Positions 1-8,039 of a stretch of 64,000 bases of DNA are shown in pieces. The position numbers and the translations under genes are program-made. The notes under the pieces are model-generated. The model saw nothing but the letters and a program-made list of their open reading frames with translations, was not told the origin of the DNA and made no database searches. The DNA lies in the NCBI GenBank assembly GCA_030681195.1, contig JAUXXJ010000045.1:248001-312000 (forward strand), given 5' to 3'. This DNA comes from Rhodocyclaceae bacterium. GTDB lineage: Bacteria; Pseudomonadota; Gammaproteobacteria; Burkholderiales; Rhodocyclaceae. Position 1 is the stretch's first letter, and each line of letters starts with the position of its first letter.

Positions 1-38
1 GCGGGCCAGCGAGAAGGGGCTTGAGTTGCCCGGCTCCC

Positions 39-722
39 TTACTGCGCCGGGAGGCCGCCCATCCCATTAACCCGGCGGCAGCGGGCGATGTCACAGGCGG
101 TCGGCAGGACATGGCGATACTCGACGCCCGCCCGCATCCCCGCCGGATCACGGCTAAAACATTGGCTACCCTTGCCGTCGTGATAGTAGGACAGCACATC
201 CACACAGCGCCGCGAATGGGCCATCAGACCGAGGAAGTGGCCCATCTCATGCGAGATCACCATTTGCAGCGTCTGCAGGGCATCGTGGGCCGGATTCCGG
301 TCGCGCAGCATGCCGAAGGCTTTCGGTCCAAGCGACAGGGTGCGCTGCGTGAGATTGGCCAGCCCGAAATTGTCCATGCTGCCTTTGTCGCTCCATTGCA
401 CCCGAACCGTGCCGGTGCCTTGCGGGGCGACGGTGTCTCGCGCAACAACCGTTAACGGGATGCCACATTTGGTCCATTCCTGTGCAGCACGGCTGACGAG
501 GTTCGCGACCCGTGCAGCCTCAAACCAGCCGGGCGCACCGTCGTGTTGGTAGATCACGTGCAGGGCGGCATGCGCGACCGGCCGGTCGATGCCATCCGGC
601 CAGACGGCGATCTCGTCGGTGCGACATTCATCAATCTCCTGATCGCGCACGGTTTGCGCCCAAAGATCGCCACACATCAAAAGAAGGGCACAAGACGACA
701 ACAGAGTCTTAAAAAGTAGCAT
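39..722 (-). CDS. Secreted matrixin-like zinc metalloprotease
   Basis: The protein has 227 residues and begins with a hydrophobic signal peptide ending near Ala-Gln at residues 22-23, so it is probably exported. The motif HEMGHFLGLMAH near residue 155 fits HExxHxxGxxH, the zinc site of metzincin (peptidase M10 type) proteases; the two His of HExxH and the last His would hold zinc and the Glu would be catalytic. It is short for a full matrixin and shows no extra binding domain. It stands alone, divergent from ahpC. Substrate is unknown. The catalytic class is well supported; calling it a matrixin rather than another metzincin is inference. Confidence 0.75.
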   Translation of the reverse strand: MLLFKTLLSSCALLLMCGDLWAQTVRDQEIDECRTDEIAVWPDGIDRPVAHAALHVIYQHDGAPGWFEAARVANLVSRAAQEWTKCGIPLTVVARDTVAPQGTGTVRVQWSDKGSMDNFGLANLTQRTLSLGPKAFGMLRDRNPAHDALQTLQMVISHEMGHFLGLMAHSRRCVDVLSYYHDGKGSQCFSRDPAGMRAGVEYRHVLPTACDIARCRRVNGMGGLPAQ

Positions 723-770
723 CCGTCTATCTCATCCAATTATGGAGCAAAGACGCCCCTCAGTCCGTTA

Positions 771-807
771 ATAGCTAATTGCTATGATGGGTATCGTATC
801 AATCAAT
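771..807 (+). promoter_or_regulatory. Candidate OxyR-binding site upstream of ahpC
   Basis: ATAG, seven bases, then CTAT (771-785) is a perfect match to one half of the known OxyR layout of four tetramers spaced by seven bases. The second half at the same spacing reads ATCG, seven bases, CAAT, which is degraded. It lies about 90 bases before the ahpC start, the right place for OxyR activation of a peroxidase gene. No good -35 box is seen downstream, as is common for activator-dependent promoters. No oxyR gene is in the window. Confidence 0.5.
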
Positions 808-897
808 TAGAGAAACTCATCTAACGCACATAAGATACGCTCCGTGCTGTTGAAAAACTTTTGAACCACAGACCCTCAAACCATCAGGAGAAAACGC

Positions 898-1461
898 ATG
901 TCCATCATCAATACCGAAATCAAGCCGTTCAAGACGCAGGCTTACCAGAATGGCAAATTCTTCGAAGTGACCGAAGCGGCCGTCAAGGGCAAGTGGTCGG
1001 TGTTCTTCTTCTACCCGGCCGATTTCACCTTCGTTTGCCCGACCGAACTGGGCGACATGGCTGATCTGTATGGCGAGTTCCAGAAGATTGGTGTCGAGGT
1101 GTATGGCGTGTCGACCGACACCCACTTCACCCACAAGGCCTGGGCCGATGCCTCCGAGACCATCAAGAAGATCAAGTACCCGATGCTCGGTGACCCCACC
1201 GGCACGATTACCCGCAACTTCGACGTGATGATCGAATCCGAAGGCCTGGCACTGCGCGGCACCTTCCTGGTCGATCCGCAGGGCATCGTCAAGGTCTGCG
1301 AAGTGCATGATCTGGGTATCGGCCGTGACGCCTCCGAACTGCTGCGCAAGGTCAAGGCCGCTCAGTATGTGGCTTCGCACCCGGGTGAAGTCTGCCCCGC
1401 CAAGTGGAAGGAAGGCGCGGCTACCCTCAAGCCCTCCCTCGACCTGGTTGGCAAGATCTAA
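898..1461 (+). CDS. ahpC: Alkyl hydroperoxide reductase subunit C (2-Cys peroxiredoxin)
   Basis: AhpC reduces hydrogen peroxide, organic peroxides and peroxynitrite in the cytoplasm and is re-reduced by AhpF. The 187-residue length is typical. The peroxidatic Cys is in FTFVCPTE near residue 47 and the resolving Cys in EVCPAKW near residue 165. The start is supported by CAGGAG at 882-887. It is followed by a hairpin and then ahpF, the usual pair. An OxyR-like site lies upstream, so peroxide induction is likely. Confidence 0.97.
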   Translation: MSIINTEIKPFKTQAYQNGKFFEVTEAAVKGKWSVFFFYPADFTFVCPTELGDMADLYGEFQKIGVEVYGVSTDTHFTHKAWADASETIKKIKYPMLGDPTGTITRNFDVMIESEGLALRGTFLVDPQGIVKVCEVHDLGIGRDASELLRKVKAAQYVASHPGEVCPAKWKEGAATLKPSLDLVGKI

Positions 1462-1496
1462 TAAAAAAGACCCCCAATCCCAACAGAGCGTAAAAC

Positions 1497-1520
1497 AGGG
1501 GCACCCGCCAAGGTGCCCCT
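1497..1520 (+). terminator. Hairpin between ahpC and ahpF
   Basis: Perfect 9-bp arms AGGGGCACC and GGTGCCCCT enclose a 6-base loop 36 bases after the ahpC stop. Only a weak T-rich stretch follows, so it may reduce rather than stop read-through into ahpF, or protect the 3' end of the ahpC message. Confidence 0.6.
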
Positions 1521-1566
1521 TATTTGGCCAAAACGATAGTTGAATTCGATCAAAAAGGAGTTTGCG

Positions 1567-3120
1567 ATGCTTGATGACAATACAAAAACCCAGGTACGTG
1601 CTTATCTCGAAAAGCTGGTGACCCCGATCGAGGTGGTGGCCACGCTGGATGAGGGCAAGAGCGCACAGGAAATGCGCGGCCTGCTGGAGGATCTGGCAGG
1701 TTTGTCGGACAAGCTCAGCATGCGCTTTGATGGCAGCGATGCTCGCCATCCCTCCTTCAGTGTCGGTGCCGTCGGTGAGGCACCGCGCATCCGTTTTGCC
1801 GGCATCCCGATGGGTCACGAATTCACCTCGCTGATCCTCGCCCTGCTGCAAAGCGGCGGCTATCCGCCCAAGGTGGAGGCCGAGATGATTACCCGCATCA
1901 AGGGACTCAAAGGTCCGCTGGCCTTTGAAACCTATGTCTCGCTCGACTGCCACAACTGCCCGGATGTGATCCAGGCGCTCAACCTGATGGCGGTGCTCAA
2001 TCCTGGCATTACCAGCACGATGATCGACGGCTCGCTGTTCCGTGCCGAAGTTGAGGCGAAGAACGTGCTGGCCGTGCCGATGGTGTTCCTGAATGGCGAA
2101 CACTTTGGTCAGGGCCGCAGCAGTCTCGAAGAAATCCTCGCAAAAGTCGGCCCTGGCGACACGGCTGGGATGGCGGCCAAGCTGGATGCCAAGGCGCCGT
2201 TCGATGTGCTCGTCGTCGGCGGTGGTCCGGCCGGCGCAGCCGCCGCCATCTACGCGGCGCGCAAGGGCATCCGCACTGGCGTGGTGGCCGAGCGCTTCGG
2301 CGGCCAGGTGCTCGATACCCTTGCCATCGAGAACTTCATTTCCGTCACCCATACCGAAGGTCCGCGTCTGGCCTCGGCGCTGGAAGAGCATGTCAAGGAA
2401 TACGGCGTCGACATCATGAACATGCAGCGCGTCGAGTCGCTGGTGCCTGGCGAGAAAATTCACGAGGTGAAGATGGCCGGCGGCGGTTCGCTCAAGGCGA
2501 AGAACATCATCCTCGCCACCGGCGCGCGTTGGCGCGAGATGAACGTGCCGGGCGAAAATCATTACCGTGGCAAGGGCGTGGCCTACTGCCCACACTGTGA
2601 TGGCCCGCTGTTCAAGGGCAAGCGTGTGGCGGTGATCGGTGGCGGCAACTCGGGCGTCGAAGCGGCGATTGATCTGGCTGGCATTGTCAGCCACGTTACC
2701 CTGCTCGAATTTGCCGACACCTTGCGCGCCGACGCCGTGCTGCAAGAAAAACTGGCCAGCTTGCCGAACGTCACCATCATCAAGAGCGCGTTGTCCACCG
2801 AAGTGAGCGGCGACGGCAACAAGGTCAATGGTCTCGTCTATACCGACCGGACCACCAATCAATCGCACAAGCTCGAGCTCGAAGGCATCTTCGTGCAGAT
2901 CGGCCTGCTGCCCAATACCGATTTTCTCAAGGGCACGCTGAACCTGACCAAGTACGGCGAGATTGAAATTGACCCGAAGTGCCACACGTCTGTGCCGGGT
3001 GTGTTCGCGGCCGGCGATTGCACCACCGTGCCCTACAAGCAGATCATCATCGCCATGGGCGAGGGGGCGAAGGCCAGTCTTTCCGCCTTCGATCATCTGA
3101 TCCGCACGTCGACAGCGTAA
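1567..3120 (+). CDS. ahpF: Alkyl hydroperoxide reductase subunit F
   Basis: A flavoprotein that passes electrons from NADH through FAD and two disulfide centres to AhpC. The start MLDDNTK follows AAGGAG at 1555-1560, giving 517 residues, close to the family length. The N-terminal tandem thioredoxin fold carries CHNC near residue 130; the FAD motif [10 protein letters not shown] is near residue 220 and the redox pair CPHC near residue 341. A diverged copy of the dispersed 25-bp motif (2141-2165) encodes AKVGPGDTA in the linker before the FAD domain, and a second copy begins in the stop codon. Confidence 0.97.
   Translation: MLDDNTKTQVRAYLEKLVTPIEVVATLDEGKSAQEMRGLLEDLAGLSDKLSMRFDGSDARHPSFSVGAVGEAPRIRFAGIPMGHEFTSLILALLQSGGYPPKVEAEMITRIKGLKGPLAFETYVSLDCHNCPDVIQALNLMAVLNPGITSTMIDGSLFRAEVEAKNVLAVPMVFLNGEHFGQGRSSLEEILAKVGPGDTAGMAAKLDAKAPFDVLVVGGGPAGAAAAIYAARKGIRTGVVAERFGGQVLDTLAIENFISVTHTEGPRLASALEEHVKEYGVDIMNMQRVESLVPGEKIHEVKMAGGGSLKAKNIILATGARWREMNVPGENHYRGKGVAYCPHCDGPLFKGKRVAVIGGGNSGVEAAIDLAGIVSHVTLLEFADTLRADAVLQEKLASLPNVTIIKSALSTEVSGDGNKVNGLVYTDRTTNQSHKLELEGIFVQIGLLPNTDFLKGTLNLTKYGEIEIDPKCHTSVPGVFAAGDCTTVPYKQIIIAMGEGAKASLSAFDHLIRTSTA
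2141..2165 (+). repeat. Dispersed 25-bp motif, diverged copy in ahpF
   Basis: It matches the motif consensus (AAAAAGTCGGCG then CTGGCGGGACGGC) at 21 of 25 positions. It lies in the linker between the thioredoxin-like and FAD domains and reads as KVGPGDTA. Confidence 0.55.
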
Positions 3121-3142
3121 AAGTCGGTGCTGGCGGGGCGGC
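3119..3142 (+). repeat. Dispersed 25-bp motif, copy overlapping the ahpF stop
   Basis: A near-exact copy (AAAAGTCGGTG then CTGGCGGGGCGGC) starts within the TAA stop of ahpF. Its right half pairs with an inverted half copy downstream (3150-3160) to make a hairpin. Confidence 0.85.
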
Positions 3143-3160
3143 ATGATTTGTCGTCCCGCC
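3132..3160 (+). terminator. Hairpin formed by an inverted pair of motif halves after ahpF
   Basis: GGCGGGGCGGC and GTCGTCCCGCC form an 11-bp stem (two G-T pairs) around a 7-base loop. It sits directly after the ahpF stop, so termination or message protection is likely. No T-tract follows. The right arm is an inverted, slightly changed half copy of the dispersed motif. Confidence 0.5.
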
Positions 3161-3175
3161 CGGTATCATGTCGAC

Positions 3176-3688
3176 ATGGATCTCGAAGACGACATCGAAC
3201 AACCCTGGTGGCGCTCAATGCTGCGCCTGCTCGGCATGGTTGCCGGGCTGGTGGCGCTGGCGGGGGTCTCGATGGCCTTTATCTTCTTTGTGGCGAAGAC
3301 ATTCGACAAGGGCGGGGGCAGGCAGCCACTGCCCGTATTCATCGATGCCACCACGCCCCCACCGCCTGTCCAGAACGCCCGCACGCGTGTTCCATCAACG
3401 AATACGATCGAATGGCCCGACCATCCCGGGCGGGGTGCGGCCGCGAGTTTCAAGGGTGGGCGCGATCAGGGCAATGACCGCACCCGTGGCGGCGGCTCCG
3501 TGAACGCAACCGCCCCGGAAAAGCCCGTCCCGGTGGGCATCTCCACCGAGGCATACCGCGAGGCGGTGGATAGCGGCAAAAAGGTCTATTTGCCCAATCC
3601 AAAAGGCGACTGTGATGTGGGTGGCCAGAATGCGGCCAAGTCCATCGACGCCTTGGACAACTGCTTCGCCAAGCAGGCGGCCCGCTGA
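3176..3688 (+). CDS. Hypothetical single-pass membrane protein
   Basis: I do not recognise this 170-residue protein. It has a short acidic N-terminus (MDLEDDIEQP), one hydrophobic segment at about residues 20-42, and then a Pro-, Gly- and charge-rich region that is probably disordered and periplasmic. A C-terminal part contains two Cys (near residues 145 and 161) that could form a disulfide. The start is chosen at 3176 because an upstream alternative would run through the motif hairpin. It may be read from the ahpCF promoter, but its role is unknown. Confidence 0.6.
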   Translation: MDLEDDIEQPWWRSMLRLLGMVAGLVALAGVSMAFIFFVAKTFDKGGGRQPLPVFIDATTPPPPVQNARTRVPSTNTIEWPDHPGRGAAASFKGGRDQGNDRTRGGGSVNATAPEKPVPVGISTEAYREAVDSGKKVYLPNPKGDCDVGGQNAAKSIDALDNCFAKQAAR

Positions 3689-3700
3689 GAACGCTGGTCG

Positions 3701-4126
3701 TCAGGGGCGAATGACGGCCCAACCCTGTTTCTGCCGTTCGATGATTTCCACCACGCCGGCTTTCACGTAGCCGATCTTGGCGTGCATGTCCGCAGGGGTG
3801 AGTTTGCGGGCTTTCATCGAGTTTTCGCACATCACCACTTGCGCGCCGTTGGCGAGCGTATCGTCGATCCGTCCGGCCAGCGGCGAATCGAACTTGAGCA
3901 GACCGGCGCCATTGCCGAACACCACCAGTTCGACATCGACCTTGTCCTTGCCATAGGAATTCTGGATGTTGCGCACGACGTTGATGGCCTGGTTCCAGTT
4001 CGCTTCGCTGTCGTCGCTGACCTGAACCACGATGCCCTGCTTGGCCGCCTGAGCAAGAACCGGCGGGGCAGTAAACATCAAAGTGGCAGCGGCAAGTGTA
4101 GTGGCAATAAAAGCTCGGCGCATCAT
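3701..4126 (-). CDS. Periplasmic DsrE-family protein
   Basis: A 141-residue protein with a clear signal peptide (cleavage near AQAAKQG, residue 26). The rest matches the DsrE/DsrF-like fold seen in small sulfur-handling proteins: a beta strand GIVVQVSDD, a helix, VELVVFGNGAGLL, then ANGAQVVMCENSMKA with a Cys near residue 101 and a C-terminal VVEIIERQKQGWAVIRP. The family often binds persulfide through such a Cys; that function here is inference. GGAGAG precedes the start. It is divergent from an ArsR regulator across a strong palindrome. Confidence 0.8.
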   Translation of the reverse strand: MMRRAFIATTLAAATLMFTAPPVLAQAAKQGIVVQVSDDSEANWNQAINVVRNIQNSYGKDKVDVELVVFGNGAGLLKFDSPLAGRIDDTLANGAQVVMCENSMKARKLTPADMHAKIGYVKAGVVEIIERQKQGWAVIRP

Positions 4127-4162
4127 GGTTCTCTCCTCGGTGGGTTGTTATGGTGCGTCGAT

Positions 4163-4193
4163 TGTATTCCCGATTGGAATAATCGGGAATACA
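4163..4193. promoter_or_regulatory. Perfect 31-bp palindrome between dsrE-like gene and arsR
   Basis: Arms TGTATTCCCGATT and its exact complement AATCGGGAATACA flank the 5-base spacer GGAAT. It lies 37 bases before the DsrE-like start and about 36 bases before the -35 box of the regulator. The symmetry and position suggest an operator for the neighbouring ArsR protein. A transcribed hairpin is the other reading. Confidence 0.65.
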
Positions 4194-4228
4194 CCATTAC
4201 TACACGGTGATAAGGCACTCAAAAGTAG

Positions 4229-4257
4229 TTGACATCACGAATCGACGTAACTACACT
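4229..4257 (+). promoter_or_regulatory. Sigma-70 type promoter of arsR
   Basis: TTGACA (4229-4234) and TACACT (4252-4257) are separated by exactly 17 bases. The -10 box ends only seven bases before the ATG at 4265, so transcription would begin at or next to the start codon and the message may be leaderless. Confidence 0.6.
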
Positions 4258-4264
4258 CATCGAC

Positions 4265-4576
4265 ATGAGAAAGAACTACCATAAAGTCATTCCCGATCAC
4301 TGGCAGGAAATGTCCAAGGTGTTCACCGCCTTGGGCGATGAGCATCGTCAGCGCATCCTGCTGCTGTTCGAACCCGGCGAACGACTCAACGTCGGTCAAA
4401 TCGCCGAGGTTTCCACGTTGTCGCGCTCGACGGTTTCGCACCATCTCAAGGTGTTGCGCGAAGCGGGCGTCCTGAGTTCGGAAAAGATCGCCAAGGAGGT
4501 CTGGTTCTGGATTAACCGCGATTACCTGCTCGAAGTTTTTGGCAACGTTGCGGACTACATCAAGGAATCGACCTGA
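4265..4576 (+). CDS. ArsR-family winged-helix transcriptional regulator
   Basis: A 103-residue DNA-binding repressor-type protein. The ArsR helix-turn-helix core is plain: ALGDEHRQRILLLF at about residues 20-33 and VSTLSRSTVSHHLKVLREAGVL at about 48-69, followed by a wing. No CxC metal-sensing pair is seen in the recognition helix, and there are no Cys at all, so a thiol or metal-thiolate sensor mechanism is unlikely. It probably controls itself and the divergent DsrE-like gene through the palindrome at 4163-4193. The ligand is unknown. Confidence 0.85.
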   Translation: MRKNYHKVIPDHWQEMSKVFTALGDEHRQRILLLFEPGERLNVGQIAEVSTLSRSTVSHHLKVLREAGVLSSEKIAKEVWFWINRDYLLEVFGNVADYIKEST

Positions 4577-4653
4577 TATTTTTTTGAATATTGTGTCGAT
4601 ATGTTTAGTTGTATGGATATGTTGAACGACTTGCTTACCGGGAGGAATATCTG

Positions 4654-6804
4654 ATGCGCACCGTGATTCGCTTCATCCTGCGCGGCCTGACCCGAGTCCT
4701 GTTTTCCGTCCGCATCAAGGGCGGGATGGACGCGTTTGATACGCAACGCCTGTTGATCATTGCCAACCATGAATCCTTCCTTGACGGACTGCTGCTGGGC
4801 CTCTACCTGCCGATTGATCCGGTCTTCGTCGTCCATACCGGCATCGCCCGCTCCTGGTATTTCCGCCTGATCCTGTCGCAGGTCGATTACCTGGCCGTCG
4901 ATCCGACCAGTCCGATGGCCATGAAGCAGGTCATCCGTCTGCTCGAATCCGGCCGCCCGGTGGTGATCTTTCCCGAAGGACGCATCACCGTGACCGGCAG
5001 CTTGATGAAAGTGTATGAAGGTCCGGCCTTTGTGGCGGCCAAGACCGGGGCCACCATCCTGCCCGTGCGCCTTGACGGTCCGGCCCGTACCTACTTTGCC
5101 CGGGTATCCGGCAAGGCGCCGCGCCAAATCTTCCCCAGCATTACCATCTCGGTTCTGCCGACGACAAAGATCGAGATGCCCGAGGCAGCGACGGCGAAGC
5201 TGCGCCGTCACAAAGCCGGTGAAGCGATGCGCCGCCTGATGCAGGAAATGCTGTTTTCATCCCGCCCCCAGCAGACCTTGTATTCGGCCTTATGCGATGC
5301 GGTCGAAATCCATGGGCGCGGCCATCGTCTGCTCGAAGACATGAAGCAGATCGAATACAGCTATCAGGACCTGCTCAAGATGACTTTGATGCTCGCCCGG
5401 CTCGTTGAGCGGGCAACGCCGGAAGTGAAGGCCGGCGATCGGATTGGCTTGCTGTTGCCCAACCTCGCGCCGACGCTGGGGTTGGTGTTCGGCCTCTCGG
5501 CCCGCAACCGCGTGCCGGCCATGCTCAATTACACGGCGGGCAGCGAGGGCTTGCAGGCCGCCTGCACGGCTGCGAAGATTGAGGTAGTGGTAACTTCGCG
5601 GGCCTTTGTCGAACAAGCCAAGCTGACCGACAAGCTGGCCGGCCTGAGCGGCATTCGCCTGTTGTACCTCGAAGATCTGCGGGAAACCGTGACGCTGGGA
5701 GACAAGCTGTGGCTGATGGCCTATGCCCTGTGGTTTCCGCGCCGATTCGAATTGCCGGTGTCTCCAGAAGCCCCTGCCGTGGTGCTGTTCACCTCGGGCT
5801 CGGAAGGCAAGCCCAAGGGTGTTGTACTGCCACACCGCGCCTTGCTTGCCAACATCGCCCAGATCCGTTCCGTGATCGATTTCTCGGCGGACGACAAGAT
5901 TCTCAACGCCCTACCGATCTTCCATTCCTTCGGCCTGACGGCCGGCGCGTTGCTGCCGATCCTGAATGGCGCGAGCCTGTTCCTGTACCCCTCGCCATTG
6001 CACTACCGGGTCATCCCGGAACTGGCCTACGACCGTAGCTGCACCGTGCTGTTCGGCACCAGTACCTTCCTCGCCAACTACGGCAAGTTCGCCCATCCCT
6101 ATGATTTCTACCGGCTGCGCTACGTCATTGCCGGTGCCGAGAAACTCGCCGAGCCGGTGCGCAATCTCTGGTTCGAAAAGTTCGGCTTGCGCATCTTCGA
6201 AGGCTATGGCGCCACCGAGACCGCGCCGGTCCTCGCCGTCAATACGCCGATGGCTTACCGCACCGGCACGGTCGGCCAGTTCCTGCCGGGTATCGAGCAT
6301 CGACTTGTGCCGGTGCCAGGCATCGAGCGCGGCGGGTTGCTGCATGTGAGCGGCCCGAATGTCATGGCCGGCTATCTGAAGTTCGACCAGCCGGGGGTTC
6401 TGCAGCCACCCGCTTCGGATGTTGGCGGGGGCTGGTACGAAACCGGCGACATCGTCGAGCTTGATGGCGATGGTTTCATTCGCATCGTCGGTCGCGTCAG
6501 GCGGTTTGCCAAGGTGGCCGGCGAAATGGTCAGCCTGGAGTCTGTCGAGAAGCTGGCCGTCGCTGCATCTCCCGAGAAACCCCACGCCGCGTCGAGCCAG
6601 TCGGATGCGGCCAAGGGCGAGGCACTCGTGCTGTTCTCGACAGACCCGCAACTGGTGCGCGAAACCTTGCAGATGAAAGCCCGCGAACTGGGTTATCCCG
6701 AACTGTCGATTCCGCGCAAGATCGTGTACCTCGACATGCTGCCCCTGCTGGGCACCGGCAAGATCGACTATGTCACCCTCAAGCGTTTCGCGGAGGCCGC
6801 ATGA
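4654..6804 (+). CDS. aas: Bifunctional acyltransferase / acyl-ACP synthetase
   Basis: Aas re-acylates lysophospholipids, mainly 2-acyl-glycerophosphoethanolamine, with a fatty acid it activates onto bound ACP at the inner membrane. The N-terminal PlsC-like domain has NHESFLDG (HxxxxD motif, near residue 32) and FPEGRIT (near 108). The C-terminal AMP-binding enzyme has LFTSGSEGKPKG (near 373) and GYGATETAP (near 518). The length, 716 residues, is close to E. coli Aas. GGAGGA at 4641-4646 fixes the start. It overlaps the next gene by 4 bases and shares the run with an lplT-like transporter, its usual partner. Confidence 0.92.
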   Translation: MRTVIRFILRGLTRVLFSVRIKGGMDAFDTQRLLIIANHESFLDGLLLGLYLPIDPVFVVHTGIARSWYFRLILSQVDYLAVDPTSPMAMKQVIRLLESGRPVVIFPEGRITVTGSLMKVYEGPAFVAAKTGATILPVRLDGPARTYFARVSGKAPRQIFPSITISVLPTTKIEMPEAATAKLRRHKAGEAMRRLMQEMLFSSRPQQTLYSALCDAVEIHGRGHRLLEDMKQIEYSYQDLLKMTLMLARLVERATPEVKAGDRIGLLLPNLAPTLGLVFGLSARNRVPAMLNYTAGSEGLQAACTAAKIEVVVTSRAFVEQAKLTDKLAGLSGIRLLYLEDLRETVTLGDKLWLMAYALWFPRRFELPVSPEAPAVVLFTSGSEGKPKGVVLPHRALLANIAQIRSVIDFSADDKILNALPIFHSFGLTAGALLPILNGASLFLYPSPLHYRVIPELAYDRSCTVLFGTSTFLANYGKFAHPYDFYRLRYVIAGAEKLAEPVRNLWFEKFGLRIFEGYGATETAPVLAVNTPMAYRTGTVGQFLPGIEHRLVPVPGIERGGLLHVSGPNVMAGYLKFDQPGVLQPPASDVGGGWYETGDIVELDGDGFIRIVGRVRRFAKVAGEMVSLESVEKLAVAASPEKPHAASSQSDAAKGEALVLFSTDPQLVRETLQMKARELGYPELSIPRKIVYLDMLPLLGTGKIDYVTLKRFAEAA

Positions 6805-8039
6805 ACACGACAAGACGCCGATTCATACTCGGGGGGATGGGCGCCGCCGCGATTGCCGGGGCCGGTATGGCCATGGGCAAAAACCTGTCCCGCGTCTGGA
6901 ACCCCTGTATTGCCAGCTTGCCGGCCAGTCTGGCGAACGATCCGCTGATCCAGTCGGCCTGGGAAGGCATTGACCCATCGAAAGTCTGGGACTGCCATGC
7001 GCACATCGCCGGCACCGGCGATGGCGGCAGCGGCATCGCGATTTCGGCAGAAATGCAAAGCCTCCTGCATCCGCTGCAATATGCCCAGCGGCTGTTCTTC
7101 CTGAATGCCGGTTGCGCACACGATGCGCCGGGACGTGTCGACCAGAGCTATGTCGAACGCATGCACAACCTGATCGAAGGCATGCGACCCGGTTTCAAGA
7201 TGATGCTGTTCGCTTTTGACTGGACACATGACGAAAGCGGCAAGGCGCTGCCCAAACAAACGGCTTTTTATGTGCCCAATGACTATGCGCGCGATCTGGC
7301 CCGTCGCTATCCCGCCCAGTTCGAATGGGTCGCCTCGATCCACCCCTATCGCCCGGACGCAATCCAGGCACTGGAGCAGGCGAAGGCCGAGGGCGCCCGT
7401 GCGGTGAAATGGTTGCCGCCGGCCATGGGTATCGATCCCGCTTCGGCGCGCTGCGATGCCTTCTACCGCGCACTCGTCCGACTGGATCTGCCGCTGATCA
7501 CGCATGCCGGCGAAGAAAAAGCGGTGCATGGCGCCAATCGGCCGGAGCTGGGCAATCCGCTCAGGCTGCGCCGCGCGCTGGATGCCGGCGTGCGCGTCGT
7601 CATCGCCCATTGCGCCTCGACCGGCGAGGATGCCGATCTCGATAACGGTGGCCGGCCCATCGCCAGCTTCGAACTGTTCAAGCGCATGATGGCGGCGCCG
7701 TCCCACCAGCGCCGACTTTTTGCCGACATCTCGGCGATCACCCTGCGCAACCGTTCGATGAGCGTGATCCGCACCATCATCGAACAGGATGACTGGCATC
7801 CGCGCCTGCTTAATGGCTCCGACTATCCGCTGCCGGGCGTAATGCCGCTGTTCGCGCCGGCGGAACTCGCCAAGGCAGGATTGATTGCCGAAGACGCCGT
7901 AGCTGTTCTGGTCGAACTGCATGCGCACAATCCGCTGCTGTTCGATTTCGTACTCAAGCGCCAGCTTAAATCGGGCAAGAAAAACTTATCAGCGAACATC
8001 TTCGAAACCCGCCCATTCTTTGCACCGGAGGCGTCATGA
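6801..8039 (+). CDS. Tat-exported amidohydrolase-family protein
   Basis: A 412-residue protein with a twin-arginine signal (TTRRRFILGGMGAAA, residues 3-17). Metal ligands of the amidohydrolase TIM barrel can be seen: WDCHAHIAG (HxH, near residue 63), ITHAGEE (near 233), IAHCAST (near 268) and NGSDYPLPG (near 338). This looks like the amidohydrolase-2 branch (metal-dependent hydrolases and decarboxylases). The substrate is unknown. It overlaps aas and the lplT-like gene by 4 bases each, so it is translationally tied to lysophospholipid recycling. A motif copy at 7697-7721 encodes SHQRRLFA. Confidence 0.8.
   Translation: MNTTRRRFILGGMGAAAIAGAGMAMGKNLSRVWNPCIASLPASLANDPLIQSAWEGIDPSKVWDCHAHIAGTGDGGSGIAISAEMQSLLHPLQYAQRLFFLNAGCAHDAPGRVDQSYVERMHNLIEGMRPGFKMMLFAFDWTHDESGKALPKQTAFYVPNDYARDLARRYPAQFEWVASIHPYRPDAIQALEQAKAEGARAVKWLPPAMGIDPASARCDAFYRALVRLDLPLITHAGEEKAVHGANRPELGNPLRLRRALDAGVRVVIAHCASTGEDADLDNGGRPIASFELFKRMMAAPSHQRRLFADISAITLRNRSMSVIRTIIEQDDWHPRLLNGSDYPLPGVMPLFAPAELAKAGLIAEDAVAVLVELHAHNPLLFDFVLKRQLKSGKKNLSANIFETRPFFAPEAS
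7697..7721 (-). repeat. Dispersed 25-bp motif, copy in the amidohydrolase gene
   Basis: It reads GCCGTCCCACC then AGCGCCGACTTTTT on the plus strand, one base from consensus. In the gene it is translated as PSHQRRLF. Confidence 0.88.

Noticed and set aside
817..3144. Long open frame on the minus strand opposite ahpC and ahpF (775 codons)
   Set aside because: It is a mirror of two well-supported genes with GC-rich third positions; its product has no recognisable domain and is His/Arg-rich as such shadows are.
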